A program made the position numbers and the translations under genes. From Candidatus Parcubacteria bacterium (GTDB taxonomy: Bacteria; Patescibacteria; ABY1; UBA1558; GWA2-36-10): a stretch of DNA of 64,000 nt. Location: the NCBI GenBank assembly GCA_018669975.1, contig JABHSK010000007.1, positions 1-64,000 on the forward strand, read 5' to 3'. Shown piece after piece: positions 1-6,776 of this stretch. The notes under the pieces were generated by a model. That model had not been told where the DNA came from and ran no database searches. It saw only the letters and a list, made by a program, of their open reading frames with translations. The stretch's first letter is position 1, and every line of letters begins with the position of its first letter.

Positions 1-16
1 ATTATATGCTAAACCC

Positions 17-45
17 TTGCCAAAAACAAAGAAATAGTGTATTAT
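17..45 (+). promoter_or_regulatory. Promoter of tRNA-Asp
   Basis: TTGCCA at 17-22 and TATTAT at 40-45 are separated by 17 bases. The predicted start lies about 13 bases before the mature tRNA. Confidence 0.6.
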
Positions 46-64
46 AGTTGTGTTCTAAAAATAC

Positions 65-141
65 GGGGTCGTAGTTCAGTTGGTTAGAACGCCTGCCTGT
101 CACGCAGGAGGTCGAGGGTTCGAGTCCCTTCGATCCCGCCA
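65..141 (+). tRNA. tRNA-Asp (GTC)
   Basis: A full cloverleaf can be drawn. The acceptor GGGGTCG pairs with CGATCCC, the anticodon stem CCTGC/GCAGG encloses loop CTGTCAC, and the anticodon GTC is at 99-101. A standard T arm, discriminator G and an encoded CCA end the gene. Its last ten bases (GATCCCGCCA) resemble the ends of two downstream repeats at 831-840 and 1686-1695. Confidence 0.96.
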
Positions 142-157
142 CTTAATCTTATTGTTT

Positions 158-179
158 ATCGCCATAATGGCGATTTTTT
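158..179 (+). terminator. Terminator after tRNA-Asp
   Basis: ATCGCC pairs with GGCGAT around a short loop, followed by six T. It sits directly before the -10 box of the next gene. Confidence 0.85.
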
Positions 180-181
180 GA

Positions 182-187
182 TATAAT
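182..187 (+). promoter_or_regulatory. -10 box giving a leaderless mRNA
   Basis: TATAAT ends six bases before the ATG at 194, so transcription should begin at or next to the start codon. No Shine-Dalgarno sequence is present. Confidence 0.7.
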
Positions 188-193
188 CGATTT

Positions 194-757
194 ATGAAAA
201 TAAAAAACATAACAGCCTTTGATAGAGACGATTTTAGAAGATGGTTGGTAAAAAATCATAATAAAGAGACAAGGGTAGCTATAATTTTATATAAAAGACA
301 TACTAATAAACCAGCACCCACTCATCGGGAGCTTATGGAAGAAGCTATTTGTTTTGGTTGGATTGATACTACTGTTAAGCGGCTTGATGATGATCGTTAT
401 ATTAGAACTTTTTGTGCTCGTAATCGTAACAGCCGCTGGTCTAATAACACCTTGAGCTATGCTGAGCAACTCATAAAAAATGGGTTAATGATGCCTAATG
501 GCATGAAGTATTATGAGCTAGGAAAACAAAAACCAACTCATGACCATGGTATCCCCAAAAATCCCAGAATGCCAAAAGATCTCAAAAAAACTCTAGAACA
601 AAATAAGCTAGCTAAACAAACCTTTGATTCTATAATCCCTTCTAAAAAGAAAATGATTTATCGTTGGATTCTTAGGGGTAAACTAGCGTCAACTAGGGAA
701 AAAAGGATTTCCTTGGTAAATAAAGAAATGAAAGCCGGTAATAAAAATTTTATGTAA
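194..757 (+). CDS. YdeI/OmpD-associated family protein
   Basis: This 187-residue soluble protein has the look of the YdeI/OmpD-associated family. An N-terminal region contains RRWLVKNH and LYKRH. A centre reads EEAICFGWIDTTVKRLDD followed by SRWSNN, and a basic helical C-terminus carries the KKKMIYRWI and TREKRI motifs. Members are widespread in bacteria; their molecular activity is poorly known. The start is fixed by the leaderless -10 box six bases upstream. The gene stands alone between the tRNA-Asp terminator and a repeat whose end resembles a tRNA 3' end. Codon use is AT-rich like the core genes. The family call rests on recognition of motifs, not on an alignment. Confidence 0.75.
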   Translation: MKIKNITAFDRDDFRRWLVKNHNKETRVAIILYKRHTNKPAPTHRELMEEAICFGWIDTTVKRLDDDRYIRTFCARNRNSRWSNNTLSYAEQLIKNGLMMPNGMKYYELGKQKPTHDHGIPKNPRMPKDLKKTLEQNKLAKQTFDSIIPSKKKMIYRWILRGKLASTREKRISLVNKEMKAGNKNFM

Positions 758-804
758 ATAAGTTCTTATAAGAAGTGTCACGGCTGGTAAATCTTAATTT
801 GTCT

Positions 805-868
805 ATAATAAGTTATAATCTCGTTTACTAGGTCCCGCCATTTACTATCGCCATTTAGGCGATTTTTT
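805..868 (+). repeat. Direct repeat, copy 1, with tRNA-3'-end-like sequence
   Basis: Bases 805-840 match 1660-1695 with two differences visible by eye. The repeat ends in GGTCCCGCCA, close to the tRNA-Asp end GATCCCGCCA, and is followed by a terminator hairpin (847-863 plus T run). The pair brackets the gene at 883-1650, like attachment sites. Confidence 0.7.
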
Positions 869-870
869 GA

Positions 871-876
871 TATAAT
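871..876 (+). promoter_or_regulatory. -10 box giving a leaderless mRNA
   Basis: TATAAT is followed by exactly six bases and then the ATG at 883, the same spacing as at 182-194. Confidence 0.7.
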
Positions 877-882
877 TATTCT

Positions 883-1650
883 ATGAGAAAGAGTAAATTT
901 CTACAGGCAGCTATTAGGGCCGCTAAAAAATCCGAAAAAGTAATTTTGAAATACTATTCCAATAATAGTATTAAATTTAATACTAAGAAAGATAATTCTC
1001 CAGTAACTATCGCTGACGTTAAAGCTGAAAAAATTATAATTGATGAAATAAAAAAGAATTTTCCTAACCACAGTTTCTTAGGTGAAGAATCAGGCCAATC
1101 TAAAAATAATTCAGAGTATCAGTGGATTATAGATCCCATAGATGGAACAACAAACTTTACTAGAGGTATTCCTTTCTTTTCTACAGAGATAGCTTTGATG
1201 AAAAATGGTAAATTTATACTGGGAGTTTCTAATGCGCCAGCCCTACAAGAAATGCTTTATGCTGAAAAAGGCAAGGGAGCATATAAGGATAGTCAAAAAA
1301 TTAGTGTCTCTAATATAAAAAATATAAAAGAAGCTTATTCTAGTACTGGTAGTTTGAAATATTTTGTACGGAATAAACAAGATAAAAATTTATCTCATTT
1401 GAATAATGATATACGCAGACATAGGATCTTCGGTGATTTCTGGAATTATCATCTGTTAGCCTGCGGTAAGGTGGATATTGTTATAGAGGCTAATACTAAA
1501 ATTTGGGACATAGCTGCTTTGTTGGTTATTGTAGAAGAGTCTGGCGGTAAGGTTACTGATATTACAGGCAAATCTATAGATATTAATTCTACAGACATTA
1601 TTGCCACAAATGGTAAATTACATAGTAAAGTATTAAGTTATTTTAAGTAA
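883..1650 (+). CDS. Inositol monophosphatase family phosphatase
   Basis: The 255-residue protein belongs to the Mg-dependent inositol monophosphatase/CysQ superfamily, cytosolic enzymes that remove phosphate from sugar alcohols, PAP or related substrates. Visible motifs are the metal-binding FLGEESG near residue 66, the signature WIIDPIDGTTNF near 86-97 and the C-terminal WDIAALLVIVEESGG near 206. Length is normal for the family. The substrate cannot be told from sequence. The gene is leaderless (TATAAT six bases before ATG) and stands alone between two copies of a roughly 60-base direct repeat that resembles a tRNA end, so it may have arrived as a cassette. Confidence 0.9.
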   Translation: MRKSKFLQAAIRAAKKSEKVILKYYSNNSIKFNTKKDNSPVTIADVKAEKIIIDEIKKNFPNHSFLGEESGQSKNNSEYQWIIDPIDGTTNFTRGIPFFSTEIALMKNGKFILGVSNAPALQEMLYAEKGKGAYKDSQKISVSNIKNIKEAYSSTGSLKYFVRNKQDKNLSHLNNDIRRHRIFGDFWNYHLLACGKVDIVIEANTKIWDIAALLVIVEESGGKVTDITGKSIDINSTDIIATNGKLHSKVLSYFK

Positions 1651-1659
1651 ATTTATTTT

Positions 1660-1724
1660 ATAATAAGTTATAATTTCGTTTACTAGGTCCCTCCATTTTT
1701 TGTCGCTATTTTGGCGATTTTTTG
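1660..1724 (+). repeat. Direct repeat, copy 2, with tRNA-3'-end-like sequence
   Basis: This is the second copy of the 805-868 repeat, ending GGTCCCTCCA and followed by a slightly decayed terminator hairpin (1703-1717 plus T run). Confidence 0.7.
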
Positions 1725-1743
1725 TTTGGATAATTTTTTTTAT

Positions 1744-1772
1744 AAAAAAAAGAAGAGCTGGTCAGGCTCTTC
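1744..1772 (-). terminator. Terminator of the 2666-1846 gene pair
   Basis: GAAGAGC and GCTCTTC (1752-1772) form a hairpin. On the minus strand it is followed by a run of eight T. Confidence 0.85.
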
Positions 1773-1845
1773 ATTGTTTTGTGACCATGGAGTGTTCTGT
1801 AGGGTTTCTTGTGAGGATTAACTCGACAACCGGACCCAGGAATGG

Positions 1846-2358
1846 TTACTGACGGATACAGCCAGCCTGTCCAAGGATCCAAACACCATGTTCGGTCATC
1901 TGGTAGCGACCATCTCTATAACTCAGGACATTCCTGGCAACCAGGTTGTCCAAGTTGACGTGGTCGTCATGACCTTGTATGTGTTGACTTAAGCGCTGGA
2001 ATTCTTCCCAGGCAAATGGCATCCAGGTATCAGGACTGAGCTGAAGACTAACAGCCACCACGTTGCTGAGGGCTTTTTCCAGTTGATTGCTCTGTAGTTC
2101 TGTGCCCCTGGGGGTACGACTGTCGATGCATCGGGGACCGATTACATCGGTACCGTGTTGCAATTGAGAGCCACCATCGGTCCAGCTCTGGGTCAGTGGG
2201 TCGGAATTGAATTCATAGGAAATTTGTACTGTGTCACCATGTTTTTCGACCAACAGGCCGATGGCTTCGGCAACGCTTTTGCCTTGAGCTGAAGTTGCAG
2301 TATCCTTGATGCGAGCTTCAAAACCGCCCGGCAACCTTGTTATGATCAGCTTGATCAT
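1846..2358 (-). CDS. Hypothetical protein with HicB-like start and winged-helix-like end
   Basis: I do not recognise this 170-residue protein. Residues 1-45 (ITRLPGGFEARIKD, then GKSVAEAIGLLVEKHG) resemble the small HicB-type fold. Residues 115-165 look like a winged helix (a helix with FAWEEFQRLSQ, then LDNLVARNVLSYRDGRYQMT). A DNA-binding or regulatory role is possible but only inferred. It has a strong site (AAAGGAG, about eight bases before ATG) and its GC content is clearly higher than that of neighbouring core genes. It lies downstream of a second small unknown gene and ends at a good terminator. The pair abuts a broken tRNA-Gly, which supports acquisition by insertion. Confidence 0.7.
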   Translation of the reverse strand: MIKLIITRLPGGFEARIKDTATSAQGKSVAEAIGLLVEKHGDTVQISYEFNSDPLTQSWTDGGSQLQHGTDVIGPRCIDSRTPRGTELQSNQLEKALSNVVAVSLQLSPDTWMPFAWEEFQRLSQHIQGHDDHVNLDNLVARNVLSYRDGRYQMTEHGVWILGQAGCIRQ

Positions 2359-2417
2359 AATTCGACTCCTTTCGTAGTCGGGAATTACAGGTTTTACAAT
2401 TTTTTCAAATCATCTTC

Positions 2418-2666
2418 TCAGGCTAGGCCTCTACGACGGAGCTCCATGGCTCCGACTACAGCAGAAAAAGTCTCGTCTTCGCTCATCAATGGACCACCTT
2501 GGCGTTCGACCTCGACTTGAATGTCTTCGATCATATCCTCGGGGTGGCCAACTAAGCGCAGGCGAGTATAGAATGATTCTGGTGTGACACCGCGAAGGGT
2601 GTGTAGGGACCGTAGCATTGTAGCTGCACCCATTACCCGTAGGCTACGAGTAGCTTGATCAAGCAT
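2418..2666 (-). CDS. Hypothetical small protein
   Basis: This is an 82-residue unknown protein, helical and charged, with base composition like its downstream neighbour (1846-2358) and unlike the core genes. No family motif is visible. The first ATG at 2666 has no Shine-Dalgarno site. An internal ATG near residue 12 or 17 is an alternative. Its 5' end lies about 30 bases from the truncated tRNA-Gly at 2694, so the original promoter or N-terminus may have been lost at that junction. Confidence 0.55.
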   Translation of the reverse strand: MLDQATRSLRVMGAATMLRSLHTLRGVTPESFYTRLRLVGHPEDMIEDIQVEVERQGGPLMSEDETFSAVVGAMELRRRGLA

Positions 2667-2693
2667 AATAACTGAATATCAAAAAAATCGAGT

Positions 2694-2754
2694 GGTTTAT
2701 TATGTCAGGTTTCCAACCTGAAGAGAGGGGTTCGATTCCCCTTACCCGCTCCAA
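2694..2754 (+). pseudogene. tRNA-Gly (TCC), 5' end missing
   Basis: The 3' three quarters of a tRNA-Gly is intact. It has anticodon stem TCAGG/CCTGA with loop TTTCCAA (anticodon TCC at 2713-2715), T stem AGGGG/CCCCT, acceptor strand TACCCGC, discriminator T and CCA. The matching 5' strand GCGGGTA and the first half of the D arm are absent; instead there is AT-rich sequence running into the neighbouring minus-strand gene. The break lies near 2693. It cannot fold a normal acceptor stem and is probably non-functional. Confidence 0.85.
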
Positions 2755-2760
2755 AAAATT

Positions 2761-2780
2761 CGCCATGATTGGCGTTTTTT
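2761..2780 (+). terminator. Terminator after the tRNA-Gly remnant
   Basis: CGCCA and TGGCG flank TGAT and are followed by six T. It resembles the hairpin after tRNA-Asp. Confidence 0.75.
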
Positions 2781-2826
2781 GTTATACTATAAATATTAAA
2801 TATTTTTAATAATTTATTATAAAATT

Positions 2827-3531
2827 ATGCTAGGTAAAATGCTAGGTGCTAAAATTATCAAGGATCAACTAGATCAAAATTTAACACCAGAACAAAAAAA
2901 AATATTGTCTGATCCAAATTTTGCTCCAGATGTTGTAGATAAGCTAGGGAAAGACGCAAAAATATCCTTAGTTAAGGCGTTAACTAAAATGAAAAAAGGA
3001 GTTGAATGGATGGGGAAATTGAAGAATCCGAGAGATATGGCAATTGAATTTCAACAAGGTGAAGATAAAAGGAAATACGATGATCGACTTGACCATAAAA
3101 AGTCAGCATCATATAAAGAATATGCCGATGCTAGAGGAATAGAAATAGAAAAAGATAGCCCTATACATGAAATTATTTTACGAGTAAAAAGCATAATAGC
3201 ACAGAGGATTACAGGAGGAGAATTAATTGAAGATCCAGAATTAGCAAAAATGAGAGATAATTATACAGAAGTTTTACGAAATATTATTTTACAACGTATT
3301 GAAGAAGAGGAGGAAGAATTGCCGAAGGATTTAAACGATATTATTGAAGAAAATTCCTGGGGAACAATAAATTCAGATTTTTATAATAAATTGAATCCAC
3401 AGGATGATAATAATGAAAGAAGTATAAATTTTCTCAAAGATGATGAAGGGTTTACACATAGGGCAGAGGCAATGATTGCTGCTTTAAATAATCCTAATAC
3501 GAATGAAGAATTACAAATTGACGAGGAATAA
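2827..3531 (+). CDS. Hypothetical acidic helical protein
   Basis: I do not recognise this 234-residue soluble protein. It is rich in Glu, Asp and Lys and predicted mostly helical, with an acidic run near residue 160 (RIEEEEEELP) and no signal peptide or membrane segment. A TATTAT box ends six bases before ATG, so the mRNA is probably leaderless. The gene is AT-rich like the core genes and is followed five bases later by another small gene (3537-3812), with which it likely forms an operon. No function can be assigned. Confidence 0.7.
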   Translation: MLGKMLGAKIIKDQLDQNLTPEQKKILSDPNFAPDVVDKLGKDAKISLVKALTKMKKGVEWMGKLKNPRDMAIEFQQGEDKRKYDDRLDHKKSASYKEYADARGIEIEKDSPIHEIILRVKSIIAQRITGGELIEDPELAKMRDNYTEVLRNIILQRIEEEEEELPKDLNDIIEENSWGTINSDFYNKLNPQDDNNERSINFLKDDEGFTHRAEAMIAALNNPNTNEELQIDEE

Positions 3532-3536
3532 CAATT

Positions 3537-3812
3537 ATGACACACGAAGAACTAAAAATATATATTAAAACACTTACTCATTTAAAGGAATCAAAAATTA
3601 AAAAATATTTAGAGCAAGTAGATGAGTTAAAAAAAGAAGATATCCCAAAGGTGTATACATACTTATTTAAAAAAACTGCAGATTATTATGCAGATATTGG
3701 TGGTGTTATTAATAAAATTGAAAAAGAAATTGACGAGGAATTATATAAATATAAGATCGCTAAAGACAAAAAAAATTTAGATGTGGTTAGAAATCAAATA
3801 GATGATTTATAA
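3537..3812 (+). CDS. Hypothetical small coiled-coil protein
   Basis: This is a 91-residue Lys/Glu-rich protein, almost wholly helical with heptad-like spacing and no recognised motif. It starts five bases after the stop of the preceding unknown gene and probably shares its transcript. A partner role to the upstream protein is possible from context alone. Confidence 0.65.
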   Translation: MTHEELKIYIKTLTHLKESKIKKYLEQVDELKKEDIPKVYTYLFKKTADYYADIGGVINKIEKEIDEELYKYKIAKDKKNLDVVRNQIDDL

Positions 3813-3928
3813 GAATATAATTAAAAAGCCCGTGATGTCCGCGATAATAATTTTTTGCCATCTCTTAGTGTTTGTTTTTCATTAATTATCAAGGCTTATG
3901 AAATATTTTATAACTCAGGTATAAAAAA

Positions 3929-3949
3929 CACCCAGAAGGGTGCTTTTTT
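3929..3949. terminator. Bidirectional terminator
   Basis: CACCC-AGAA-GGGTG is flanked by six A on the left and six T on the right. It can serve the plus-strand gene pair and the minus-strand remnant at 3987-4440. Confidence 0.75.
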
Positions 3950-3986
3950 GTTTGTATTGATATTTGAATTTATTAGCAAGTGCATA

Positions 3987-4440
3987 CTAATAGAATCTTT
4001 GATCTCCAAACCATTTTTTGTATAATTTTTTATATTCGCCGTTTTCTTTTAATTTTAAGATTATTCGATTGACTTGTTCACGTAAAGGACTGTTTTCAGG
4101 AAAAGAAAAGCCATAAACCTGTTTTTTAAATAAATTATTTGCTAAAATAAATCTATCTGATTTATCTTCTTTGATATACTTATAGAGTATGGGAGCATCA
4201 AATACAACTGCTTCTACAGTCTCTTTTTCCAACATTTTATAAGCTTCTTTGATAGTGTTGGTTTCTATTACATTAGCTCCTAGTTGCTGAAGAATTTTAA
4301 CACTAGTTGTATTTCCTTTAGTGGCAACTTTTTTTGCTTTAAGATCATCCGGACTAGAAATATTTGATTTAGAGGAGTTTTCAATCCCATGGTCGGAACA
4401 TATGATTAATTTAAATAAAATTTTAAAGTAATATGTCAGT
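3987..4440 (-). pseudogene. Remnant of an extracellular solute-binding protein (family 3)
   Basis: The minus strand reads open from a stop at about 4442 to the stop at 3987. From about 4365 downward the protein matches the C-terminal half of polar amino-acid ABC-transporter binding proteins: SSPDDLKAKKVATKGNT, then EAVVFDAPILYKYI and a final LKLKENGEYKKLYKKWFG. The N-terminal domain, signal peptide and start codon are missing. The first ATG in frame (4235) would give only 82 residues. Immediately upstream lies the cut end of another gene, so a deletion has probably fused two fragments. Confidence 0.75.
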
Positions 4441-4456
4441 CACTAAGTTTCAAAAA

Positions 4457-4567
4457 TCATGGCAAAATTATCGTGATCAGGAGCTGACCCAAAATTTCGA
4501 GTGACAGGCTTTTGCGGCGACTGACCTGTTCTTTGCAGAGAACGCAGGTATGCATCTTGGGAGGCAT
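4457..4567 (-). pseudogene. 5' fragment of a small Cys-pair (zinc-ribbon-like) protein gene
   Basis: A good site (AAGGAG, seven bases before ATG 4567) starts a 36-codon frame whose first 25 residues (MPPKMHTCVLCKEQVSRRKS) look like the N-terminus of a small protein with a CxxC pair. The frame then ends in a short run without likely coding character. An overlapping frame continues to 4443, so a one-base frameshift is an alternative to truncation. It lies downstream of the membrane protein gene 4588-5151 and has the same higher-GC style. Confidence 0.5.
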
Positions 4568-4587
4568 AATCATGCTCCTTTGTAGGT

Positions 4588-5151
4588 TTAACTGAGAAAT
4601 CTCCACAGTAGAGTGATCCAGACGACGACTGTTGTTGCTGCTGCACCAGGATCGAGACGTTTTTGTCTGACGATATTTAGTCCGACTGTCGACAGAGTAA
4701 CATGAGAACCAAGTAGTATGGTAATCCACTTGAGATCATGATGACTAATGTCGTCAGTTAAGAAGTAGAACAAAAATGTCAGACCAAGATATCCAGCCAT
4801 AAAGATTACATGGATTGATCCAGCAACCGTTAAAGATTTTTTGGCAACCAGGTTATGGTCTGATGGTTGGGTTTTAATCCAAAGGATATGCATGGGAACA
4901 GATATGAGTAGTCCAATTAGCCAGGCTATCAGCAGACCTATAAAAGACCACTGAGTGTGATAGCTGAAAATTATTCCAGCTAGCCAGGGTAGAAGTAGTA
5001 CATCTGCCCAAAGGGCGACATGAGATATACAGGAAAATCCTTCATGAAAGCCGTGGCGTTTCATTTGCTTGTCTGTTAGATCACCGCGTATAGCGGAACT
5101 AATCCACATCGCTAATGCTAGCGCCAGAAAGGCTATGAATCCTAAGTTCAT
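4588..5151 (-). CDS. Multi-pass membrane protein, unknown function
   Basis: This 187-residue protein has about five hydrophobic helices (around residues 3-18, 42-62, 68-88, 105-130 and 140-160) and a short charged N-terminal loop (RGDLTDKQMKRHG). I do not recognise the family. It has a strong site (AAAGGAG, seven bases before ATG) and a TTGACA/TATATT promoter whose leader is almost identical to the one in front of the DUF2784-type operon at 10434. That suggests co-regulation or duplication of the regulatory segment. GC content is above that of core genes. Confidence 0.8.
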   Translation of the reverse strand: MNLGFIAFLALALAMWISSAIRGDLTDKQMKRHGFHEGFSCISHVALWADVLLLPWLAGIIFSYHTQWSFIGLLIAWLIGLLISVPMHILWIKTQPSDHNLVAKKSLTVAGSIHVIFMAGYLGLTFLFYFLTDDISHHDLKWITILLGSHVTLSTVGLNIVRQKRLDPGAAATTVVVWITLLWRFLS

Positions 5152-5195
5152 TAGAAACTCCTTTGTAAAGGTTCGTGTACATAAAAATACTTATA

Positions 5196-5224
5196 AATAT
5201 AGCACAAAATAGCCTTTTTGTCAA
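5196..5224 (-). promoter_or_regulatory. Promoter of the 5151-4588 gene
   Basis: On the minus strand TTGACA (5224-5219), a 17-base spacer and TATATT (5201-5196). The following leader holds CGAACCTTTACAAAG just before the ribosome site. Confidence 0.8.
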
Positions 5225-5233
5225 TAGATAAAT

Positions 5234-5262
5234 AAAAAACCTGCCGAGGTGTACTCGACAGG
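5234..5262 (-). terminator. Terminator of the phosphoesterase gene
   Basis: CCTGCCGAG and CTCGACAGG (5240-5262) form a hairpin followed on the minus strand by six T. Confidence 0.85.
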
Positions 5263-5272
5263 CATAAATAAT

Positions 5273-6478
5273 TTATTCCAACCAAATAGGTGCTGACAGG
5301 CCTTTTCCTTTGCCTCTGTGTACGAGGAAGAAATTTTGCTGAGGAGGCTCGTAGCTAGCTTTGATATTCAGCGCATAGGCGTTGAAACCAATTAGTGAGC
5401 CGTTACAGACAAAATTGGCCATATTGTGGTATTGGTGGAAGTGAGCAAAAACATCGACATCAGCTCGACGAGCTTTGTTCCACTGTGCAATGGCCTTGTT
5501 GACTGGAATGGTGATCCCACCAACGCCGCCACCGTAACGAATGGCATGACCATGATGGAAGCGCAACATGTAGCCGTAGACATCCATATAGGTATGGTAG
5601 CCATCAGCAATAATGAACTCGACTCTTTTTTCACCGCGGAAATGAAGAGCCAGGTTGTAATACATATAGCGTTCCAGGGAATTGCCTTGTTCGGTGCTGT
5701 AGTGGACACGTTTGGTCATGCGACTGTGATTGCCGACATTGCAAACGATTACAAGATCACACTTGCTGTGATTGAGCAAAAAATTGATCCCAGAGATGAG
5801 CATGTTCTGCACAAACCAAATTGCCTCGGCTGGCAACATAGAGTTGTTTTCTTGCAACTCTTCATGGATAGTATTGGAGATGAAATCTCCGAGTAGAGCC
5901 ATGACAATGGTTTTGATACGGGCATCACGCTGGGCATTACGGACCAGCTTAGTGCTATTACTGAAAAACTTTTTCCCTCTGGCAATAGCGATATCGGGAT
6001 CAAACTCATTGAGCCCACTTACAGTGGCAGGGTTGACGGTTTCGTCTACGTGCCAGTCACTGGCTGAAATTACAGCTGTAGCTTCAGTAGTGCCAGCCTT
6101 ACTGGGACGAATAGTCATAGTTTGCGGAGTTTGACGTAGTTGTACCACAGCATCAAGCTTGGCTTGCAGCTCTTCATAGTCAGCTGCCAGTCGTCTGTAC
6201 TTTTTGGTGGTGGTACGTTTGTCTAAGCGAGCTCGGAAGATTTTTTGGTCTTGCGCAACTGTTGTGGCGAGTACCTCAGGATCAACACGACCCAATTCCA
6301 GCTCTTCCATTTTGAGGATGACTGATTCTTTGGATCGACCCAAGGCTTTGGCCAGTTGTTCGTCTCCCATATGAACGTAATTTTCGGTTAGCCAAGCCAC
6401 GTCGGCACGTGACCAGCGACCTTTTTTACGTCCCTTTTTAGCAACGGGAGTTTTCCCTCTGGTTTTCTTGGCGGCCAT
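5273..6478 (-). CDS. Calcineurin-like metallophosphoesterase with N-terminal HTH
   Basis: The 401-residue protein combines a basic N-terminus (1-20), a Myb/SANT-like helix-turn-helix (about 21-65: RWSRADVAWLTENY, then DEQLAKALGRSKESV) and a metallophosphoesterase domain (about 130-400). Metal-binding motifs are present in order: SDWHVDE (140-145), GDF (197-199), GNH (249-251), FHHGH (about 307-311) and AHFHQYH (345-351). Proteins of this architecture are familiar from phages and prophages; they may act on DNA or nucleotides, but the substrate is unknown. It has its own promoter (6650-6622), a structured leader of over 100 bases, AAAGGAG before ATG and its own terminator. GC content is above the core genes. 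Confidence 0.85.
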   Translation of the reverse strand: MAAKKTRGKTPVAKKGRKKGRWSRADVAWLTENYVHMGDEQLAKALGRSKESVILKMEELELGRVDPEVLATTVAQDQKIFRARLDKRTTTKKYRRLAADYEELQAKLDAVVQLRQTPQTMTIRPSKAGTTEATAVISASDWHVDETVNPATVSGLNEFDPDIAIARGKKFFSNSTKLVRNAQRDARIKTIVMALLGDFISNTIHEELQENNSMLPAEAIWFVQNMLISGINFLLNHSKCDLVIVCNVGNHSRMTKRVHYSTEQGNSLERYMYYNLALHFRGEKRVEFIIADGYHTYMDVYGYMLRFHHGHAIRYGGGVGGITIPVNKAIAQWNKARRADVDVFAHFHQYHNMANFVCNGSLIGFNAYALNIKASYEPPQQNFFLVHRGKGKGLSAPIWLE

Positions 6479-6546
6479 GTTTTTACACTCCTTTAGTGTA
6501 GGGGTAATTGTTTGGGTTGGATTATTATTAAGGAACTATGCATAAA

Positions 6547-6602
6547 GCAGTTGATTTAGCTGATAATTAGTTATTACTGCCTCCTTTTAGGATTATCAAC
6601 TG
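6547..6602 (-). promoter_or_regulatory. Leader hairpin upstream of the phosphoesterase gene
   Basis: GCAGTTGAT (6547-6555) and ATCAACTGC (6594-6602) are perfect inverted copies in the 5' leader. On the minus strand they enclose an AGGAGG. It may be an RNA switch or a protein-binding leader; no known riboswitch is recognised. Confidence 0.4.
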
Positions 6603-6621
6603 CGGAAAAAGACATTGGAGT

Positions 6622-6650
6622 ATTTTAGTATTTTTAGTCATTTTTGTCAA
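6622..6650 (-). promoter_or_regulatory. Promoter of the phosphoesterase gene
   Basis: Minus strand TTGACA (6650-6645), 17 bases, TAAAAT (6627-6622). Confidence 0.75.
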
Positions 6651-6683
6651 TAAGATTACTTTTTTGGTAAATATTAAGCATCC

Positions 6684-6712
6684 TTGCTTTTTTAATAATG
6701 TCAGCGTACAAT
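6684..6712 (+). promoter_or_regulatory. Promoter of the radical SAM gene 6777-8855
   Basis: TTGCTT (6684-6689), 17 bases, TACAAT (6707-6712). It gives a leader of about 58 bases. The 6479-6776 gap otherwise holds only the two divergent promoters and leaders. Confidence 0.6.
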
Positions 6713-6776
6713 GGAGAATGTTTAAATCGTTGTTTTAACAATTAAAACTTCCTAATAGAAGAAGGAGGGGTTCGAC

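Noticed and set aside
5426..6134. Plus-strand frames opposite the phosphoesterase
   Set aside because: Shadows of the minus-strand gene, which has intact metal-binding motifs, promoter and terminator.
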